From DASZMX01 sp035551475 (GTDB lineage Bacteria > Verrucomicrobiota > Verrucomicrobiia > Limisphaerales > Palsa-1400), in assembly GCA_035551475.1 (NCBI GenBank), contig DASZMX010000046.1:18912-82911 (forward strand): 64,000 nt of DNA. The letters run 5' to 3'. Below are positions 60,848-64,000 of the stretch, one piece after another; the stretch's first letter is position 1, and each line of letters starts with the position of its first letter. Below the pieces are notes generated by a model that made no database searches, was not told where the DNA came from, and worked only from the letters and a program-made list of their open reading frames with translations. Position numbers and translations under genes: made by a program.

Positions 60848-61985
60848 GCGCCGCCTCCAATCGGGGATCATTCCGCGGCGGAAACGGATGCCGCCGATAA
60901 CTCGCGGAAAAAATGCCAAACCAAATCCCGCCAAGGCCCGCCCACGCCGCCGCATCCTGCCATCCCACATGAAACCCGTGCGGATAAAACGTGGGCGCCA
61001 CGCACCAATGAATGTCAGCAATTCCCGTCACGAACACCATGCCCGCAATCACCGCCAATCGCCCCATCCGCCGTTTGATCGGACGAAACAAAAGCGCGTA
61101 AAACGGCACAAAGAAACGAAACACCGCCAGCGCAATCACCGCCCATTTCCATCCGCCGGCAATCCGATGCAAATACCAGCCAATCTCCGCCGGCAGGTTG
61201 CCCGAGTAAATAATAAGAAGCTGCCCAAACGAGACGTAGGTCCAAAACAGCACGAACGCCAGCAGCAGGTTGCCCAATTGGCTCAGATGTTTCTCGGTCA
61301 CATCATCCCGCCGCTCCCACGCCGCCGCCAGAATCACAAATGCCAGCGCTTCCAGAATCTGCCCAATGCACACGATGATTGGGAACATCGTCGAATACCA
61401 TTTCGCCTCCACCGACATCATCCAGTCCACGTACGCCAGCGTTGCTGTCAATACGTAAATCACCACGCCCACGCCGCTCAAACGCCGCAATTTGCGCGTG
61501 GGCGTTAAATCGCGCGTGGCATCCTGCTCCTTCGACCAGCGCCGCAAACAGACGCCCATCCAAACCCAACATGCCAATATTACGATGGACCGAATCGCGA
61601 ACCCCCAGGCATTCGCGTAGCCCGTGCGCTTTTGCAGGACCGCATCCACCGCCACCTCCGCCGGGCGCGCCCACGGATACAGCTCGCGCAAGCCGAACAA
61701 AATCGGAATAAACAAAAGCGCCATCACCGGCAGCGCCGCGATGCCCGCTTCCAGGTAACGGCGCGTCACTTCGCCCCAGCGGCCCGAGGTCAAATGATGG
61801 ATCATCGTCACCAATAGACATCCCAGCGTCAGCCCCAGCCAAAACAGCCAGCCAAACAAATACGACACGAAAAACGCCTGTCGGTTCCACACCGCCGCCA
61901 GCGCGCACAATAACGCCCCAACTGTCGCGACCGCCCACGCCGCGCGTTGTCCCCTTCGCAATTCCGCTTCAAAGGTCGCATTCAT
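60834..61985 (-). CDS. actF: Alternative complex III subunit ActF
   Basis: 383 residues from the ATG at 61985, which overlaps the actE stop as ATGA; the longer reading upstream is inside actE. About ten membrane helices. YLFGWLFWLGLTLGCLLVTM, HHLTSGRWGEVTRRYLEAGI and FPIIVCIGQILEALAFVILA match quinol:cytochrome c oxidoreductase integral membrane subunit ActF, a NrfD-related fold. It is part of the enzyme that replaces cytochrome bc1 and oxidises quinol. Confidence 0.93.
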   Translation of the reverse strand: MNATFEAELRRGQRAAWAVATVGALLCALAAVWNRQAFFVSYLFGWLFWLGLTLGCLLVTMIHHLTSGRWGEVTRRYLEAGIAALPVMALLFIPILFGLRELYPWARPAEVAVDAVLQKRTGYANAWGFAIRSIVILACWVWMGVCLRRWSKEQDATRDLTPTRKLRRLSGVGVVIYVLTATLAYVDWMMSVEAKWYSTMFPIIVCIGQILEALAFVILAAAWERRDDVTEKHLSQLGNLLLAFVLFWTYVSFGQLLIIYSGNLPAEIGWYLHRIAGGWKWAVIALAVFRFFVPFYALLFRPIKRRMGRLAVIAGMVFVTGIADIHWCVAPTFYPHGFHVGWQDAAAWAGLGGIWFGIFSASYRRHPFPPRNDPRLEAAHASS

Positions 61986-62545
61986 CTTGACGCCAATCTT
62001 GCCCGCTCGTCCGGCGGCGCGTCCTCCGGTTGCGCGTGGCGGCTGAGTTGCAGCGCGCGGATGTAGGCTGCAATCGCCCAGCGGTCCGCCGGCTCCACGC
62101 GCTGCGCATACGAATACATCACGCCGTAACCCTGCGTGATCACATCGAAAAAATGCCCGACCGGCGCCGACCGCAACCGATCCTGGTGAAATGTCGGCGG
62201 CGCCGGGAAACCGCGGCGCGCCACCATGCCGTTGCCCTCGCCCGTCCGCCCATGGCAGGGCGCGCAATTGATTTCAAAACGCTCCCGCCCGCGCCGCAGC
62301 AATTCCATCGTCACCGGCATCGGCAGCGCCGCAAGCAGGTTCGTGCCCGATTTTCCGGTAAAATACTTTGTGTCCGCCTGCAAATGGCCGCGCGCAATGG
62401 TGTGTTCCGGCAACGGCCGCGCGGCGCCGCCATCCGCGAAGAAATCGCTCGCTTTGAGCGGATTGGATTTCGGCTGCACGAACATGTCGCGCCGGCATCC
62501 CGCAGCGAACACCATGCCCGCCAGCAGCAAAATGAAACCCTTCAT
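61982..62545 (-). CDS. actE: Alternative complex III monoheme cytochrome ActE
   Basis: 187 residues from the ATG at 62545 (ATGA overlap with actD). A lipoprotein signal (MKGFILLLAGMVFAAGC; lipobox FAAGC) anchors it to the membrane. One c-type heme site, CAPCHGRTGEGNGMVARRG, with an axial Met probably in YGVMYSYA. It carries electrons from the pentaheme ActA/ActC part of the complex to the caa3 oxidase. Confidence 0.94.
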   Translation of the reverse strand: MKGFILLLAGMVFAAGCRRDMFVQPKSNPLKASDFFADGGAARPLPEHTIARGHLQADTKYFTGKSGTNLLAALPMPVTMELLRRGRERFEINCAPCHGRTGEGNGMVARRGFPAPPTFHQDRLRSAPVGHFFDVITQGYGVMYSYAQRVEPADRWAIAAYIRALQLSRHAQPEDAPPDERARLASR

Positions 62546-63081
62546 TGCCACACCTCCCCCACGTGCAGCGGATGCAATTCCGTCAAGAATGCCTTGGTCC
62601 CATCCAGGTTGAATTTCGGGTCCGCCGCCTCGATGCACAAAAAAAATCGGTCTTGCGACGCCCGCTCAAAGTTCGGGCCGCCGAATATCGGATGATGCAG
62701 CCGCGGCAGCCGGTTGAGCGCGATCATGGAAATCACCGCCGCCAGGGCCGCCCCCAGGATTGTCAGCTCGAACGTCACCGGAATGAACGACGGCCAGCTC
62801 ATGTAGGGCCGTCCGCCCACATTCAGCGGGTAATCGAAATCCATCGCATACCACTCCATGAAAAAGCCCCCGAGCCCTCCCGCCATCCCGCCGAGCAACG
62901 TGATCAGCGGGACCAACGTCCGCCCCAAGCCCAGCGCCTCCGGCAGTTCCTCGATGGGAAACGGCGTGTAAGCCTCCACATTTTTATAACCCGCCGCATG
63001 GGCGCGCCGCGCCGCCGCCACGATTTCCTCTTTCCCGGAAAATTCCGCGCTCAAGCCATAAATGGAACTCGCCTCGCTCAC
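62542..63081 (-). CDS. actD: Alternative complex III subunit ActD (DUF3341)
   Basis: 179 residues from GTG at 63081 (GTGA overlap with actC); the longer reading to 63330 is inside actC. DUF3341: IYGLSAEFSGKEEIVAAARR, AGYKNVEAYTPFPIEELPEA, two membrane helices (about 60-80 and 105-125), and the tail NRLPRLHHPIFGGPNFERAS. It is the standard membrane-tethered subunit of alternative complex III. Confidence 0.93.
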   Translation of the reverse strand: MSEASSIYGLSAEFSGKEEIVAAARRAHAAGYKNVEAYTPFPIEELPEALGLGRTLVPLITLLGGMAGGLGGFFMEWYAMDFDYPLNVGGRPYMSWPSFIPVTFELTILGAALAAVISMIALNRLPRLHHPIFGGPNFERASQDRFFLCIEAADPKFNLDGTKAFLTELHPLHVGEVWQ

Positions 63082-64000
63082 AGTTTTTCGAACTCCTTTT
63101 CCGCCACCAACTCGCGCACCTCCGTCATGGAGATCATGGGCAAAAAGCGCACAAACAGGAACAGCAGCGTCAAGAATAAGCCCATGCTCCCGAAGAACGT
63201 CATCCAATCCCAGCGCGTCGGATAATACATGCGCCAGCTCGCCGGCACAAAATCCCGGTGCAGGCTCGTGATCACGATCACAAAACGCTCCAGCCACATG
63301 CCGACGTTCACCGACAACGCCACCAGCCACAGCGCCAGCAAGTTGGTGCGCACGCCGCGGAACCAGAGCAATTGCGGGATGGCAATGTTTGTCAATACCA
63401 GAATCCAGAAGAGCCAGCCATACGGCCCGAACGCGCGATTGAACATCATGTAACGGTCAAACACCTCCCCGCTGTACCACGCCATGTACGCCTCGATAAA
63501 ATAGCCGTACGCCACCATCAGCCCCGTCACGAGCATGATGTTCGCCATGTTGTTCATGTAGCGCATCGGGATGATCTTCTCCAGGTGGTAAAGTTTGCGC
63601 AGCGGAATGATGATATTCAGCACCATCGCAAACCCGGAATAGATCGCGCCCGCCACGAAATACGGCGGAAAAATCGTCGAATGCCATCCCGGCAGCATCG
63701 TCACAGAAAAATCAAAGCTCACCACGCTGTGCACCGACAGAACCAGCGGCGTCGCCAGCCCCGCCAGCAACAAATACGCGTCCTGATGCCGTTGCCAATG
63801 ACGCGCCGAGCCCCGCCACCCCAGCGCCAGCGCTCCATAAATGAACTTCTGCCGCCGCCCGGGCGCGCGATCGCGCAACGTCGCCAAATCCGGGATCAGC
63901 CCGATGTACCAAAATATCAGCGACACCGTAAAATACGTGCTCACCGCAAACACGTCCCACACCAATGGACTGCGAAATTGCGGCCACAATCCCATCGTGT
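63078..64000 (-). CDS. actC: Alternative complex III subunit ActC (NrfD-like), cut by window edge
   Basis: The C-terminal 307 or so residues of an NrfD/PsrC-type quinol-interacting membrane protein; the full subunit is about 450 residues, so the 5' end lies beyond 64000. Segments FRSPLVWDVFAVSTYFTVSL, DFSVTMLPGWHSTIFPPYFV, PMRYMNNMANIMLVTGLMVA and SLHRDFVPASWRMYYPTRWD match ActC. At least six helices are visible here. ActA and ActB should lie just outside the window. Confidence 0.93.
   Translation of the reverse strand, partial: TMGLWPQFRSPLVWDVFAVSTYFTVSLIFWYIGLIPDLATLRDRAPGRRQKFIYGALALGWRGSARHWQRHQDAYLLLAGLATPLVLSVHSVVSFDFSVTMLPGWHSTIFPPYFVAGAIYSGFAMVLNIIIPLRKLYHLEKIIPMRYMNNMANIMLVTGLMVAYGYFIEAYMAWYSGEVFDRYMMFNRAFGPYGWLFWILVLTNIAIPQLLWFRGVRTNLLALWLVALSVNVGMWLERFVIVITSLHRDFVPASWRMYYPTRWDWMTFFGSMGLFLTLLFLFVRFLPMISMTEVRELVAEKEFEKL

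Noticed and set aside
1..64000. tRNA, rRNA, CRISPR array, insertion sequence, prophage
   Set aside because: No cloverleaf-like T-arm with acceptor pairing, no rRNA-like stretch, no direct-repeat array, and no transposase, integrase or phage motif was seen on reading both strands. A covariance-model scan would be decisive for small RNAs.

Overview
The window is high-GC DNA with densely packed genes on both strands, from a free-living Gram-negative bacterium. Several gene types point to Verrucomicrobiota (Pedosphaera/Limisphaerales-like): a prepilin with a FTLIELLVVIAIIxILA leader followed by an FADWH-type C-terminus, a short protein with two RARWAKV blocks, a small secreted 'CPxGGTY...CSIGG' protein, Tat-exported Gfo/Idh/MocA and aldo/keto reductases, and an alternative complex III plus caa3 oxidase super-operon. 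No rRNA, tRNA, CRISPR array, insertion sequence or phage gene was recognised; this looks like ordinary chromosome.

Layout. 1-8.4 kb: a nonsense-interrupted small secreted protein gene, an exported oxidoreductase, a pseudouridine synthase/rRNA methyltransferase fusion, a histone-like protein, hupE, a propeller-phosphoesterase, and yacG-msrA. 8.4-17.9 kb: plsY, a GNAT-aminotransferase fusion, glnB behind a sigma-54-like promoter and before a strong terminator, then aroE, prepilin peptidase and dus, a prepilin and lipoprotein pair, an aldo/keto reductase, a LapA-like protein and an amidase. 17.9-28.1 kb: ClC channel, a polyprenyl-phosphate sugar transferase, a GT4 glycosyltransferase, two membrane-TPR proteins, and rlmD. 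28.1-37.8 kb: a RelE-like protein, a molybdenum hydroxylase (Fe-S and Mo subunits) with its MocA-like cofactor enzyme, nagZ with an AmpG-like permease (peptidoglycan recycling), cysK, rho and a WYL regulator. 37.8-43.5 kb: luxE-luxC-queD operon and a type IA topoisomerase. 43.6-52.3 kb: a signalling region (HEAT protein, receiver-DUF4388 protein, roadblock-like protein, large hybrid kinase, separate Hpt protein, double-receiver protein), with a DNA glycosylase inside. 52.3-56.3 kb: an uncharacterised conserved protein, an O-antigen-ligase-like protein and a zinc alcohol dehydrogenase. 56.3-64 kb: respiratory super-operon on the minus strand, ActC (cut by the window edge)-ActD-ActE-ActF-small membrane protein-SCO-CoxII-CoxI-CoxIII-CoxIV, nearly all joined by 1-14 base overlaps.

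How they work together. The respiratory block carries electrons from quinol through alternative complex III to an A2-type caa3 oxidase. NagZ, the AmpG-like permease and the amidase handle cell-wall turnover. The sugar transferases and O-antigen ligase suggest surface polysaccharide synthesis. The kinase, Hpt and receivers form a multi-step phosphorelay. Several genes lack a Shine-Dalgarno sequence and have a -10-like hexamer 5-8 bases before the start codon, which suggests frequent leaderless mRNAs.
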